DNA from: Streptomyces fulvorobeus
GTDB lineage: Bacteria; Actinomycetota; Actinomycetes; Streptomycetales; Streptomycetaceae
DNA length: 64,000 nucleotides
NCBI RefSeq assembly: GCF_013167895.1
Contig: NZ_BLWC01000001.1
Span: 868,001-932,000, forward strand
Direction of reading: 5' to 3'
Shown: piece after piece, positions 9,192 through 20,558 of the stretch
Position numbering within the stretch: position 1 is the stretch's first letter
Layout of the letters: each line of letters begins with the position of its first letter
Position numbers and translations under genes: made by a program
The notes under the pieces: generated by a model
What the model was told of the DNA's origin: nothing
The model's database searches: none
Seen by the model: the letters and a program-made list of their open reading frames with translations, nothing else

Positions 9192-10566
9192 TTGTCCCCA
9201 GCCGCACCGTCTGCTGAACCGGTCCTGCCGAGCCGCTCCCTGACCCGGTCCACCACGTCGGCGTACCGGGCCTCCGCCCCGTACCGCGTGGGTGTGTAGT
9301 AGCGCTTGTCGCGCACCGCGTCCGGGGCGTACTGCTGGGCGGCGATGCCCCCGGGGACGTCGTGGGGATAGACGTAGCCCTGTGCGTGGCCCAGCTTGGC
9401 CGCGCCCTTGTAGTGGCCGTCGCGCAGATGCGCCGGGACCGGCCCCGCGAGTCCCTTCCGCACGTCCTCCTGGGCCGCGCCGATCGCCAGCGTCGCCGCG
9501 TTCGACTTGGGGGCCAGCGCCAGGGCGATGGTGGCGTGGCTGAGGGTGAGCGCCGCCTCCGGGAAGCCGATCATCGCCACGGCCTGGGCCGCCGCGACCG
9601 CGGTGGGCAGCGCCGTCAGGTCGGCGAGGCCGATGTCCTCGCTGGCGGAGATCATCAGCCGGCGCGCGATGAAGCGGGGGTCCTCCCCCGCCTCGATCAT
9701 CCGGGCCAGATAGTGCAGGGCCGCGTCCACGTCCGAGCCGCGGATCGACTTGATCAGGGCGCTCGCCACGTCGTAGTGCTGGTCGCCGTCCCTGTCGTAC
9801 TTCACCGCGGCCCGGTCGACGGTGGACTCGACGGTCTGGAGGGAGATCTCCTGCTCGTGCGTGGCCAGCGCGGCACCGGCCGCCGCCTCCAGCGCGGTGA
9901 GGGCCCGGCGGGCGTCGCCCCCGGCGATGCGCAGCAGATGCGCCTGCGCGTCCTCGGCCAGCGTCACCGCTCCGCCGAGTCCGCGCTCGTCGCTCAGCGC
10001 GCGGGTGATCAGCGCCAGCAGGTCGTCGTCGGTGAGCGGCTCCAGGGTGAGCAGCAGGGAGCGCGAGAGCAGGGGGGAGATGATCGAGAAGTACGGATTC
10101 TCGGTGGTGGCCGCGATCAGCGTCACCCAGCGGTTCTCCACCGCCGGGAGGAGCGAGTCCTGCTGGGCCTTGGAGAAGCGGTGGATCTCGTCGAGGAAGA
10201 GGACGGTCTCCTTGCCGTACCCCCCGGTGGCACGGCGGGCGCCCTCGATGACGGCGCGGACCTCCTTGACGCCCGCGGTGATCGCGGAGAGCTCCACGAA
10301 GCGCTTGTTCGTCGCCTTGCTGACCACGTACGCCAGTGTCGTCTTCCCGGTGCCCGGAGGGCCCCAGAGGATCACCGAGGACGGTCCGGCGGGGCCGCCG
10401 CTGCCCTCCCCACGAGGCGGCGCAGGGGTGAGCCCGGCTTGAGCAGGTGCTGCTGTCCGACGACCTCGTCGACCGTACGGGGACGCATCCGCACAGCGAG
10501 CGGGCTGGCGGACGGGTCCTTCTCCTGGCGGTCTTCGGCGGCTGCGGTAAAGAGATCGGGCTCCAC
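9179..10566 (-). pseudogene. rarA: replication-associated recombination protein RarA (MgsA/WRNIP1 family), frameshifted
   Basis: RarA is an AAA+ ATPase acting at stalled replication forks. The first 64 codons read [20 protein letters not shown] ... [13 protein letters not shown] and are typical. At 10408-10411 the minus strand has GGGG; one additional G restores a continuous product of about 462 residues. After the break come the P-loop ([14 protein letters not shown]), Walker B ([10 protein letters not shown]), sensor 1 ([13 protein letters not shown]) and the C-terminal helical domain ending in [14 protein letters not shown]. Without correction, only a truncated product starting at an internal ATG just before the P-loop is possible, lacking the N-terminal helix cap. 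The break may be a sequencing error. Confidence 0.88.
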
Positions 10567-10610
10567 GTCGTGCAGCCTATGTCACCCCACTGACAACGCC
10601 GCCGGGTCCG

Positions 10611-11246
10611 TCAGCTGGTCCAGAAGTCCCACCAGCGGGTCAGGATCAGCATGCCGATGACGCCGATCCACAGGACGGGCGGGACCCAGTGGAACTCCGT
10701 GAGGGCGTTGCGCAGCCGGCCGGGAGCGGGCAGGACGCGGTGCTTGATGTTGTGCGTGGTGACGTAGCAGAACATGACGATCGTGGCGACCCAGGCGAGG
10801 CAGCACCACAGGCAGAGCGAGTTGATCTCGTAGAGCGACTGGTACTGGAGCCAGGTGCAGAAGCCGACGCCGAACAGGGTGCCCGCGTTGAGGCCGAGCC
10901 AGAACCAGGGGCGGTAGCGGGCGCCGGCCAGCAGCCCCATGCCGATGCAGACCACCATCGCGTAGGTGACGAGTCCGAGCATCGGGTTGGGGAACCCGAA
11001 GGCGGACGCCTGGTCGCTCTTCATGATGTTGCCGCACGCGACGACCGGGTTGAGGCTGCATCCCGGGGTGAAGCCGGGGTCCTCCAGCAGCTTGAACTTG
11101 TCGATGGTGATCACCCAGGCGGAGAGCAGACCGGCCGCACCCGTGATCACCAGGAGCAGTGCCAGCGCGCGACTGCCCCCGATGGCCCGCTTCCCACCGT
11201 CCTCCGCCTGGCCCGGGGAGGGATGATCTACCGCTGCAGTCGTCAT
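10611..11246 (-). CDS. vitamin K epoxide reductase (VKOR) family protein
   Basis: 211 residues, integral membrane. VKOR homologs reoxidise DsbA-like oxidases with quinone, making extracytoplasmic disulfides in actinobacteria. Visible are the paired loop cysteines C63 and C71 (PGCSLNPVVACGN) and the active-site CLWC at 145-148 in the helix following the region that starts GLNAGTLFGVGF. Four core helices (about 27-47, 90-108, 116-136, 145-163) are followed by an extra C-terminal helix (about 189-204). No fused thioredoxin domain is present. A DsbA-like protein is encoded in this window at 46.5 kb, though that one looks cytoplasmic. Confidence 0.93.
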   Translation of the reverse strand: MTTAAVDHPSPGQAEDGGKRAIGGSRALALLLVITGAAGLLSAWVITIDKFKLLEDPGFTPGCSLNPVVACGNIMKSDQASAFGFPNPMLGLVTYAMVVCIGMGLLAGARYRPWFWLGLNAGTLFGVGFCTWLQYQSLYEINSLCLWCCLAWVATIVMFCYVTTHNIKHRVLPAPGRLRNALTEFHWVPPVLWIGVIGMLILTRWWDFWTS

Positions 11247-11619
11247 ATCGCCGTTCCGTCACTGAGTAGCCAGCTGGGCACCGTCATTCTGCCGCACCGG
11301 CCGCGCCGTCAACCGTTCGACGGACACACCTGTGTGCGCACGTCCGGCCCGGGACGGGCGGCTCCAGCGGACGCGCGGCCCGTCGCAGGAGGCGCGTTGA
11401 ACGGCCCGGACCGCGGATCGTGCCTGGTGGGGTGTTCGCGGTCCTGGGTGTACGACGGAGGGGGAGGAGAGGGCGTCACGGGAGCTGGGCTACGGCCCGC
11501 CGTCGGGGCCGCCTGTCATCGCCCCCGGGGCCGGTGTCCCTCGAAGGATGAAGCGGCGCCCCGCCGAGTTGACGCTCCGCCAGGTGGTGCCCCGCTTCGC
11601 CCGCCCTCTCCCCCGGGCG
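11247..11619. other. intergenic region upstream of VKOR gene, no gene seen
   Basis: 373 bp between the VKOR start and the hisS stop. Frames here are only extensions of shadows of hisS. It should hold the hisS terminator and the VKOR promoter, but I see no convincing hairpin or -10/-35 pair. Confidence 0.5.
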
Positions 11620-12894
11620 TCATCCGTCCGAAGCGCTCAGCTTTCCGCGGATCGTGCCGGTCACGTCGGCCAGGGCCACCGCTTCCTGCTCGCCCGACTC
11701 CATGTCCTTGAGCTGGACGTTGCCCTCGGCCAGGTCGCGCTCGCCCGCGACGATCGTGAAGCGTGCGCCCGACCGGTTCGCGCTCTTCATCGCGCCCTTG
11801 AGGCCGCGGCCCCCGAACGCGAAGTCGGCCGCCACACCCTCGCGCCGCAGCTGCGTGACGACGCCGAAGAGCACCCGGCGGGCCTCCTCGCCGAGCGGCA
11901 CCGCGTACACGCTGGTGGCGGCGGGGATCGGCAGCTCGATGCCCTCGGCCTCCAGCGCGAGAACCGTGCGGTCCACACCGAGGGCCCAGCCCACGGACGG
12001 GAGCGCCGGGCCGCCGATCATCTCGGACAGGCCGTCGTACCGGCCGCCGCCGCCCACCGCGGACTGCGAGCCCAGGCCGTCGTGGACGAACTCGAAGGTC
12101 GTCCGCGTGTAGTAGTCGAGGCCGCGCACGAGCTTCTCGTCGTCCTCGTACACCACGCCGGCCGCCGTCAGCAGGACACGGACCTCCTCGTGGTACGCCT
12201 TGCAGGCGTCGCAGAGGTGGTCGCGCAGCATCGGGGCGCCGACGAGCTGCTTCTGGACGTCGGCCCGCTTGTCGTCGAGCACCCGGAGCGGGTTGATCTC
12301 GATGCGCCTGCGGGTCTCCTCGTCCAGGTCCAGGTCGCGCAGGAAGTCCTGGAGCACCTCGCGGTAGGCGGGACGGCACTCCTTGTCACCCAGCGAGTTC
12401 AGCAGGATGCGGAACTCCGTGAGGCCCAGCGAGCGGTACGCCTGGTCGGCCAGGATGATCAGTTCGGCGTCGAGCGCCGGGTCCTCCGCGCCGATGGCCT
12501 CGGCGCCGACCTGGGAGAAGTGGCGGTAGCGGCCCGCCTGCGGCCGCTCGTAGCGGTAGTACGAGCCGGAGTACCAGAGCTTGACGGGGAGGTTGCCCGC
12601 CTTGTGGAGGTTGGCCTCGAGCGCGGCGCGCAGCACGGACGCGGTGCCCTCGGGGCGCAGAGCCAGCTTGTCGCCGCCCCTGGTCTCGAAGGCGTACATC
12701 TCCTTGGACACGATGTCGGTGGACTCGCCGACACCGCGCGCGAAGAGGTTCACGTCCTCGAAGCCGGGCGTCTCGATGTAGCCGTAGCCGGAGTCGCGCA
12801 GGGGTGCGGAGATGGCCTCGCGCACCGCGAGGAACTTCGCGGAGCGCGGCGGGGTCAGGTCGTACGTGCCCTTGGGGGCCTGGAAGGTGCTCAC
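11620..12894 (-). CDS. hisS: histidine--tRNA ligase
   Basis: 424 residues, class II synthetase that charges tRNA-His. Motif 1 lies near the start, motif 2 is [18 protein letters not shown], and the histidine-specific [12 protein letters not shown] loop is present. The C-terminal anticodon-binding domain spans about residues 330-424. GTG start. It follows the MBL-fold hydrolase gene by 15 bp, and the two are likely co-transcribed, as in the mycobacterial Rv2581c-hisS pair. Confidence 0.97.
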   Translation of the reverse strand: MSTFQAPKGTYDLTPPRSAKFLAVREAISAPLRDSGYGYIETPGFEDVNLFARGVGESTDIVSKEMYAFETRGGDKLALRPEGTASVLRAALEANLHKAGNLPVKLWYSGSYYRYERPQAGRYRHFSQVGAEAIGAEDPALDAELIILADQAYRSLGLTEFRILLNSLGDKECRPAYREVLQDFLRDLDLDEETRRRIEINPLRVLDDKRADVQKQLVGAPMLRDHLCDACKAYHEEVRVLLTAAGVVYEDDEKLVRGLDYYTRTTFEFVHDGLGSQSAVGGGGRYDGLSEMIGGPALPSVGWALGVDRTVLALEAEGIELPIPAATSVYAVPLGEEARRVLFGVVTQLRREGVAADFAFGGRGLKGAMKSANRSGARFTIVAGERDLAEGNVQLKDMESGEQEAVALADVTGTIRGKLSASDG

Positions 12895-12909
12895 AGGGTT
12901 TCTCTCTCG

Positions 12910-13596
12910 TCACATTCCTCGGCGGGGCGCGTCCATGCCGTGCAGATACGGATTGGAGGCGCGCTCGCGGCCGATGGTCGTCTGGGGGCCGTGGCCGGAC
13001 AGCACCACGGTCGAGTCGTCGAGCGGCAGGCACACACGGGCCAGCGACTCCAGCAGCTCGGCCTGGCTGCCGCCGGGCAGGTCGGTGCGTCCGACGGAGC
13101 CGGCGAAGAGCAGGTCGCCCGAGAAGAGGACCTGCGGAACGTCCGCGGCCTCGGGCATCCCGAACGTCACCGACCCCTTGGTATGGCCGGGCGCGTGCGC
13201 GACACCGAACTCCAGACCGGCCAGCTCCAGCACGGCACCGTCGGTCAGTTCCCTGACGTCGTCCGGTTCACCCACGGTCAGCTCGCCCATGAGAGGCATC
13301 CCGAAGGAGAGGCCGAGGCCCTTCTCCGGGTCGCTCATCATGTACCGGTCCTCCGGGTGGATCCAGGCGGGGACGTCATGGGCGCCGCAGACGGGGACGA
13401 CCGAGGCGACGTGGTCGATGTGGCCGTGGGTGAGGACGACGGCGACGGGCTTGAGCCGATGCTTCTTCAGCGTCTCCTCGACGCCTCGGGCGGCCTGGTG
13501 CCCGGGATCGATGATCACGCACTCCTCGCCTGCGGCGGGGGCGACCAGGTAGCAGTTGGTCCCCCAGGCCCCGGCGGGGAACCCGGCAATGAGCAC
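12910..13596 (-). CDS. MBL-fold metallo-hydrolase (glyoxalase II-like)
   Basis: 228 residues. It carries the metal-binding signature THGHIDHV (HxHxDH) near residues 58-65, preceded by VIIDPGHQA and followed by AHAPGHTKGSVTF and a C-terminal LSGHGPQT histidine. This is the glyoxalase II-like branch of the metallo-beta-lactamase fold; the substrate cannot be told from sequence (a thioester such as lactoyl-glutathione or -mycothiol is one option). GTG start. It is the lead gene ahead of hisS, divergent from the cyclophilin gene. Confidence 0.92.
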   Translation of the reverse strand: MLIAGFPAGAWGTNCYLVAPAAGEECVIIDPGHQAARGVEETLKKHRLKPVAVVLTHGHIDHVASVVPVCGAHDVPAWIHPEDRYMMSDPEKGLGLSFGMPLMGELTVGEPDDVRELTDGAVLELAGLEFGVAHAPGHTKGSVTFGMPEAADVPQVLFSGDLLFAGSVGRTDLPGGSQAELLESLARVCLPLDDSTVVLSGHGPQTTIGRERASNPYLHGMDAPRRGM

Positions 13597-13744
13597 GATC
13601 GTCCTTAATGTTCGTCGACGGGAGAGGGTGCTGGGACGGATCCAGCAGATCAGAGCCTACCGGCGCTCCTCATCCCACAGCTAACCCATATACGGTACGG
13701 GGCAACCCAGGCCGGATCACACGACGTACAAGGGAGATCACCCG

Positions 13745-14545
13745 GTGGTCAGCAGCGATCAGCGGCGGCGTCAGCTCGCCCGTGAGAAGTTCGAGCGGCA
13801 GCAGCAGCGCCGGGAGGAAGCCCGCCGGAGGACCAGGCGTCTCACGGTGGTCATCGCGTCCGCGCTGGCCGTGGTGGCGGTCGTCGTCGCCGGCGCGTAC
13901 GTCTCCGTCGGCAACGACGACGGCGGCAAGGACACGAAGGACGCCAAGGACACGGCGGCGAGCGCGACCCCCTCACCATCGCCCTCCGAGACCGGGAGCG
14001 CGGCTCCGGAACCCGCGATGAAGATCGACAAGACCGCCTCGTACTCCATGTCGCTCAAGACCAGCCAGGGCGGCATAGCGTTCACCATGGACGCGGCGAA
14101 GACTCCGCACACCACGAACTCCTTCAAGGCGCTCGCGGACAAGGGGTACTTCGACGGCACCAAGTGTCACCGTCTGACCACGGAGGGCATCTTCGTCCTC
14201 CAGTGCGGCGACCCCAAGGGTGACGGCACCGGCGGTCCCGGCTACACGATCCCGGACGAGAACCTGACCGCGCTGGGCAAGGCGGGCAAGGACGGCACGG
14301 TCACCTTCCCCGCGGGCACGGTGGCGATGGCCAACACCGGCCAGCCGAGCACCGGCGGCAGCCAGTTCTTCCTCGTGTACAAGGACACCAAACTGCCGCC
14401 CACCTACACGCCGTTCGGCACCCTGGACGAGGCCGGTCTGAAGACCGTCAAGAAGGTCGCCGCCGCGGGCGTCACCGGCGGGACGGGCGACGGTGCGCCG
14501 AAGAAGACCGTCACCGTCGAGAAGGCCGCCGTCGACAAGGTCTGA
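13745..14545 (+). CDS. peptidyl-prolyl cis-trans isomerase, cyclophilin type, membrane-anchored
   Basis: 266 residues. A basic cytoplasmic N-terminus (RRRQLAREKFERQQQRREEA) is followed by one membrane helix (about 33-53). A Ser/Pro/Thr linker and a cyclophilin domain (about 100-262) come next. The domain shows IAFTMDAAKTPHTTNSF, GTKCHRL, VAMANTGQPSTGGSQFFL and PPTYTPFGTL; the QFF core is intact. A catalytic Arg-Phe pair is not clearly conserved (CHRLTTEGIF), as in related mycobacterial proteins such as Rv2582. GTG start after AAGGGAG. It faces outward, so it likely folds secreted proteins. Confidence 0.92.
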   Translation: MVSSDQRRRQLAREKFERQQQRREEARRRTRRLTVVIASALAVVAVVVAGAYVSVGNDDGGKDTKDAKDTAASATPSPSPSETGSAAPEPAMKIDKTASYSMSLKTSQGGIAFTMDAAKTPHTTNSFKALADKGYFDGTKCHRLTTEGIFVLQCGDPKGDGTGGPGYTIPDENLTALGKAGKDGTVTFPAGTVAMANTGQPSTGGSQFFLVYKDTKLPPTYTPFGTLDEAGLKTVKKVAAAGVTGGTGDGAPKKTVTVEKAAVDKV

Positions 14546-14546
14546 C

Positions 14547-14565
14547 CGGGCCGGGCGGCCGGCCC
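14547..14565 (+). terminator. possible terminator of the cyclophilin gene
   Basis: GC-only inverted repeat (GGGCCGG/CCGGCCC) immediately after the stop codon. It has no T tract, as is usual in Streptomyces. A second small hairpin (CTCAGC-CGC-GCTGAG) follows at 14594-14608. Confidence 0.45.
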
Positions 14566-14610
14566 GCCCCGTACGTGCCGCGCACCGGAGAATCTCAGCC
14601 GCGCTGAGTG

Positions 14611-14640
14611 CGGACAGCCGGGTGGCCGGTCGCCTAGATT
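14611..14640 (+). promoter_or_regulatory. candidate promoter of the DUF349 gene
   Basis: CGGACA (14611-14616) and TAGATT (14635-14640) with 18-bp spacing, about 93 bp before the GTG start of the DUF349 gene. The -10 is a good Streptomyces TANNNT type. Confidence 0.4.
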
Positions 14641-14732
14641 GACGTTGTGCAGGGCGGGCGATGCCCGCCCCAGGAACTGTGGACGATGCCCGGGGGCGAA
14701 CCCCCTCGCAGGCATCAGGTGGAGGAGGCGCT

Positions 14733-15962
14733 GTGAGCAGCGACCCGTGGGGCCGCGTCGATGAGACGGGCACCGTGTACGTGCGTACAGCCGACGGCGA
14801 ACAGGTCGTCGGATCGTGGCAGGCCGGGACTCCCGAGGAGGCTCTGGCCTATTTCGAGCGCAAGTACGAGGGCTTGGTGGTCGAGATCGGCCTCCTGGAG
14901 CGGCGGGTGAAGACCACCGATCTCTCGTCCAAGGACGCGATGGCAGCCATCGATCACCTGCGCAAGCAGATCGACGAGCATCACGCCGTGGGGGATCTGG
15001 CCGCGCTGCGCGTCCGGCTGGACGCGCTCGTCGCGACGGTCGAGTCCCGGCGCGAGGAGCGCAAGGTCCAGAAGGCGAAGCAGACCGACGAGGCCCGCCA
15101 GGCCAAGGAGGCGCTCGTCGTCGAGGCCGAGGAGCTGGCGCAGAGCGAGCAGTGGCGTTCGGCAGGGGAACGGCTGCGCGCGCTGGTCGACACGTGGAAG
15201 GGGCTTCCGCGCCTCGACCGCAAGTCGGACGACGAGCTGTGGCACCGCTTCTCTCATGCCCGTTCGGCGTTCTCCAAGCGTCGCAAGGCCCACTTCGCGG
15301 CGCTGGACGCCCAGCGTGAGGACGCCCGCAAGGCCAAGGAGAAGCTGGTCGCCGAGGCCGAGGCGCTCTCCGGTTCCACGGACTGGGGCACGACGGCCGC
15401 CCGGTACCGCGACCTGATGACGGAGTGGAAGGCCGCGGGCCGCGCGCAGCGCGAGTCCGAGGACGAGCTGTGGAACCGCTTCCGCGGCGCGCAGGACGTG
15501 TTCTTCGCGGCCCGCAGCGGTGTGTTCGCCGAGCGGGACGCGGAACAGGGCGAGAACCTCAAGGTGAAGGAGGAGCTCGCCACCGAGGCCGAGAAGCTGG
15601 TGCCGGTGAAGGACCTGAAGGCGGCCAGGGCCGCCTTCCGTGCCCTCAACGAGCGCTGGGAGGCCGCAGGCCACGTGCCCCGTGACGCCCGCCCGAAGGT
15701 CGAGGGGCGGATGCAGGCGGTGGAGCGCGCGCTCCAGGAGGCCGAGGAGAACGAGTGGCGCCGCTCGAACCCGGAGGCGCGGGCGCGCGCCGAGGGTCTG
15801 ACCGGTCAGCTCCAGGCGGCCGTGGACAAGCTGCGTAAGCAGATCGACACGGCGCGCGCCTCGGGCAACAACGCCAGGGCCGACAAGCTGGCCAAGGAGC
15901 TGGAGGGCCGCCAGGCGCTGCTGGACCAGGCGCTGAAGGGCCTGGAGGAGTTCAGCGGCTGA
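14733..15962 (+). CDS. DUF349 domain-containing coiled-coil protein
   Basis: 409 residues. GTG start after GGAGGAGG. It is highly charged (Lys/Glu/Arg/Ala) with long predicted coiled coils. At least three DUF349 repeats are visible with the W-x-L-x-x-x-W-K...DELWxRFxxAxxxF pattern (about 145-205, 220-280 and 295-360). DUF349 proteins are common in actinobacteria but have no agreed biochemical role. An upstream in-frame ATG would add 24 residues, but the ribosome site favours the GTG. Its 3' end faces relA across a strong bidirectional terminator. Confidence 0.9.
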   Translation: MSSDPWGRVDETGTVYVRTADGEQVVGSWQAGTPEEALAYFERKYEGLVVEIGLLERRVKTTDLSSKDAMAAIDHLRKQIDEHHAVGDLAALRVRLDALVATVESRREERKVQKAKQTDEARQAKEALVVEAEELAQSEQWRSAGERLRALVDTWKGLPRLDRKSDDELWHRFSHARSAFSKRRKAHFAALDAQREDARKAKEKLVAEAEALSGSTDWGTTAARYRDLMTEWKAAGRAQRESEDELWNRFRGAQDVFFAARSGVFAERDAEQGENLKVKEELATEAEKLVPVKDLKAARAAFRALNERWEAAGHVPRDARPKVEGRMQAVERALQEAEENEWRRSNPEARARAEGLTGQLQAAVDKLRKQIDTARASGNNARADKLAKELEGRQALLDQALKGLEEFSG

Positions 15963-15984
15963 TCTTCTCCGGACCACCGCGCGG

Positions 15985-16017
15985 AGAGGCCCCTGTACCT
16001 CGGGTACAGGGGCCTCT
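15985..16017. terminator. strong bidirectional terminator between DUF349 gene and relA
   Basis: AGAGGCCCCTGTACC and its exact complement form a perfect 15-bp stem with a 3-base loop (TCG), with flanking T/A on both sides. Confidence 0.92.
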
Positions 16018-16041
16018 TCCGTGTTCGTCCCGCCGGGACGG

Positions 16042-18711
<2,670 letters not shown>

Positions 18712-18905
18712 GAGCGCTCCTCGTGCGGAACCGGGGTACCCGGAAACCCCATGGTATCGACCCGGTGGCGCGCCGACGCCCGGGGACCGCGGGACCGGCG
18801 GGGGACCCCGCACGACGCGGGACGGGCACCCGGGTGTTCCCGGGCGCCCGTCCTGAGCGTGCGAATGCCGTACGCCGTGGGTCCTGCTGTCGGTCCTGCC
18901 GCCGC

Positions 18906-19457
18906 TCAGACGGTGATCAGGGCCTCCAGCGGCGCGCCCCGCAGCGCGGGCTCCAGGCGTGCGCGGCCCGGGAGGAAGCCGAGCTCCATGAGGACCGCGA
19001 CGGCCGCGACCTGGGCGCCGGCCCGCCGGATGAGCTCCAGCGAGGCTTCGGCGGTACCGCCGGTGGCGAGGACGTCGTCGATGACCATGATCCGGTCGTC
19101 GGGCGACAGGTCCTCCGCGTGGATCTCCATCTCCGCGGTCCCGTACTCCAGCTCGTACGCCTGGCTGAGCGTGGCTCCGGGCAGCTTTCCGGCCTTGCGG
19201 ACCGGTACGAAGCCGAGGCCCGCGCGGACCGCGACCGGTGCCGCGAGGATGAAGCCGCGCGCCTCCAGACCGACGATCTTGGTGGCGCCGTGGCGTACGC
19301 ACAGCTCCGCGAGGGTGTCGGTCAGCAGCGTGAAGGCCACCGGGTCCGCGAGCAGCGGGGTGATGTCCTTGAACATCACGCCCGGCTTCGGATAGTCGGC
19401 GACGTCGCGGATGCGGCTGAGCAGCAGCTCGCGGGTGGAATCCGTGGTGCTGGTCAT
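18906..19457 (-). CDS. apt: adenine phosphoribosyltransferase
   Basis: 183 residues, full length. It salvages adenine with PRPP to AMP. The PRPP-binding motif is [20 protein letters not shown] ([13 protein letters not shown]), preceded by [37 protein letters not shown] is the conserved N-terminus. The ATG overlaps the secF stop as ATGA, so apt is translationally coupled to secF. The secD-secF-apt-relA order is widely conserved in actinobacteria. Confidence 0.97.
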   Translation of the reverse strand: MTSTTDSTRELLLSRIRDVADYPKPGVMFKDITPLLADPVAFTLLTDTLAELCVRHGATKIVGLEARGFILAAPVAVRAGLGFVPVRKAGKLPGATLSQAYELEYGTAEMEIHAEDLSPDDRIMVIDDVLATGGTAEASLELIRRAGAQVAAVAVLMELGFLPGRARLEPALRGAPLEALITV

Positions 19458-20557
19458 GGACGGTTCCCCGGCGTCCGGCCGTGGCCCCTGCGCTGGCCCG
19501 CGACGGCACCCGCGGTCTCGGCCTCGTCCGCGAAGTCGTCCTGCGGCTGGTCGTCGCCCTCGTCCTCGGGGGACTCGCCCTTGGCGGCGGCGGCCGCGCG
19601 CTTGGCGAGGATCCGCTTCTTCAGCGCCTTCATCTGCGGTTCGCGTTCCTTGAAGTCGGCGACCAGCGGGGTGGCGATGAAGATCGAGGAGTACGCGCCG
19701 GCGGCGAGGCCGACGAAGAGCGACAGCGAGATGTCGTTGAGCATGCCCGCGCCCAGCACACCGCCACCGATGAACAGCAGGCCGGCGACGGGCAGCAGCG
19801 CGACGACGGTGGTGTTGATCGAGCGGACCAGGGTGCTGTTGATGGAGCGGTTCGCGACCTCGCTGTAGGTCCAGCGGGTCTGCTTGGTGATCCCCCTCTG
19901 GCCCTCCTTGAGGCTGTCGAAGACGACGACCGTGTCGTAGAGGGAGTAACCGAGGATCGTCAGCAGACCGATCACGGTGCCCGGGGTGACCTCGAAGCCG
20001 ACCAGGGCGTAGACACCGACCGTGATCGTGATGTCGTGGATCAGCGCGATCAGGGCCGCGATGGCCATCCGCCACTCGAAGGCGATGGCGAGGTAGACCA
20101 CCACGAGGATCATGAAGACCCCGAGACCGGTCCACGCCTTGTTGGCGATCTGCTCACCCCAGCTGGGGCCGACCAGGTCCGCGTTGATCTTCGCCTCGGG
20201 CACACCGAGGTCCTCGGCGAGCTGGGTCTTGATCTCGTTGGCCTTGGCGGTCCCGACCTCGGTGATCTGGATACGCATGTTGCCGTTGCCGAGCTCCTGC
20301 ACGATCGCCTCGTGGCCGGATGCCTCGACGGCGCTCTCGTGCGCCTGGGAGACCGAGACCTTGGGCTTCTCGTCGGTCGTGAAGACCGCGCCGCCCTTGA
20401 ACTCGATGCCCATGTTGAGGCCGCTGACCGCCAGGCCGACGATGGCCGTGATGGTGATCAGGATCGAGACGCCGTACCAGATCTTGCGCTTGCCGATGAA
20501 GTCGTAACCGACCTCGCCTCGGTAGAGCCGGGCGCCGAGATTGCCGAGTCGCGACAT
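19454..20557 (-). CDS. secF: protein translocase subunit SecF
   Basis: 367 residues. An RND-like membrane protein, it works with SecD to pull secreted chains using the proton gradient. Six membrane helices are visible. The first ([20 protein letters not shown]) precedes the large outer loop, and [18 protein letters not shown] and [16 protein letters not shown] are the conserved transmembrane motifs. The C-terminal tail is acidic and low complexity. It starts 1 bp after the secD stop and overlaps apt. Confidence 0.97.
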   Translation of the reverse strand: MSRLGNLGARLYRGEVGYDFIGKRKIWYGVSILITITAIVGLAVSGLNMGIEFKGGAVFTTDEKPKVSVSQAHESAVEASGHEAIVQELGNGNMRIQITEVGTAKANEIKTQLAEDLGVPEAKINADLVGPSWGEQIANKAWTGLGVFMILVVVYLAIAFEWRMAIAALIALIHDITITVGVYALVGFEVTPGTVIGLLTILGYSLYDTVVVFDSLKEGQRGITKQTRWTYSEVANRSINSTLVRSINTTVVALLPVAGLLFIGGGVLGAGMLNDISLSLFVGLAAGAYSSIFIATPLVADFKEREPQMKALKKRILAKRAAAAAKGESPEDEGDDQPQDDFADEAETAGAVAGQRRGHGRTPGNRP

Positions 20558-20558
20558 C

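Noticed and set aside
18712..19509. Longer relA frame running through apt
   Set aside because: The added part is Arg/Pro/Gly-rich noise out of frame with apt; the TTG with GAGGAG matches known RelA N-termini.
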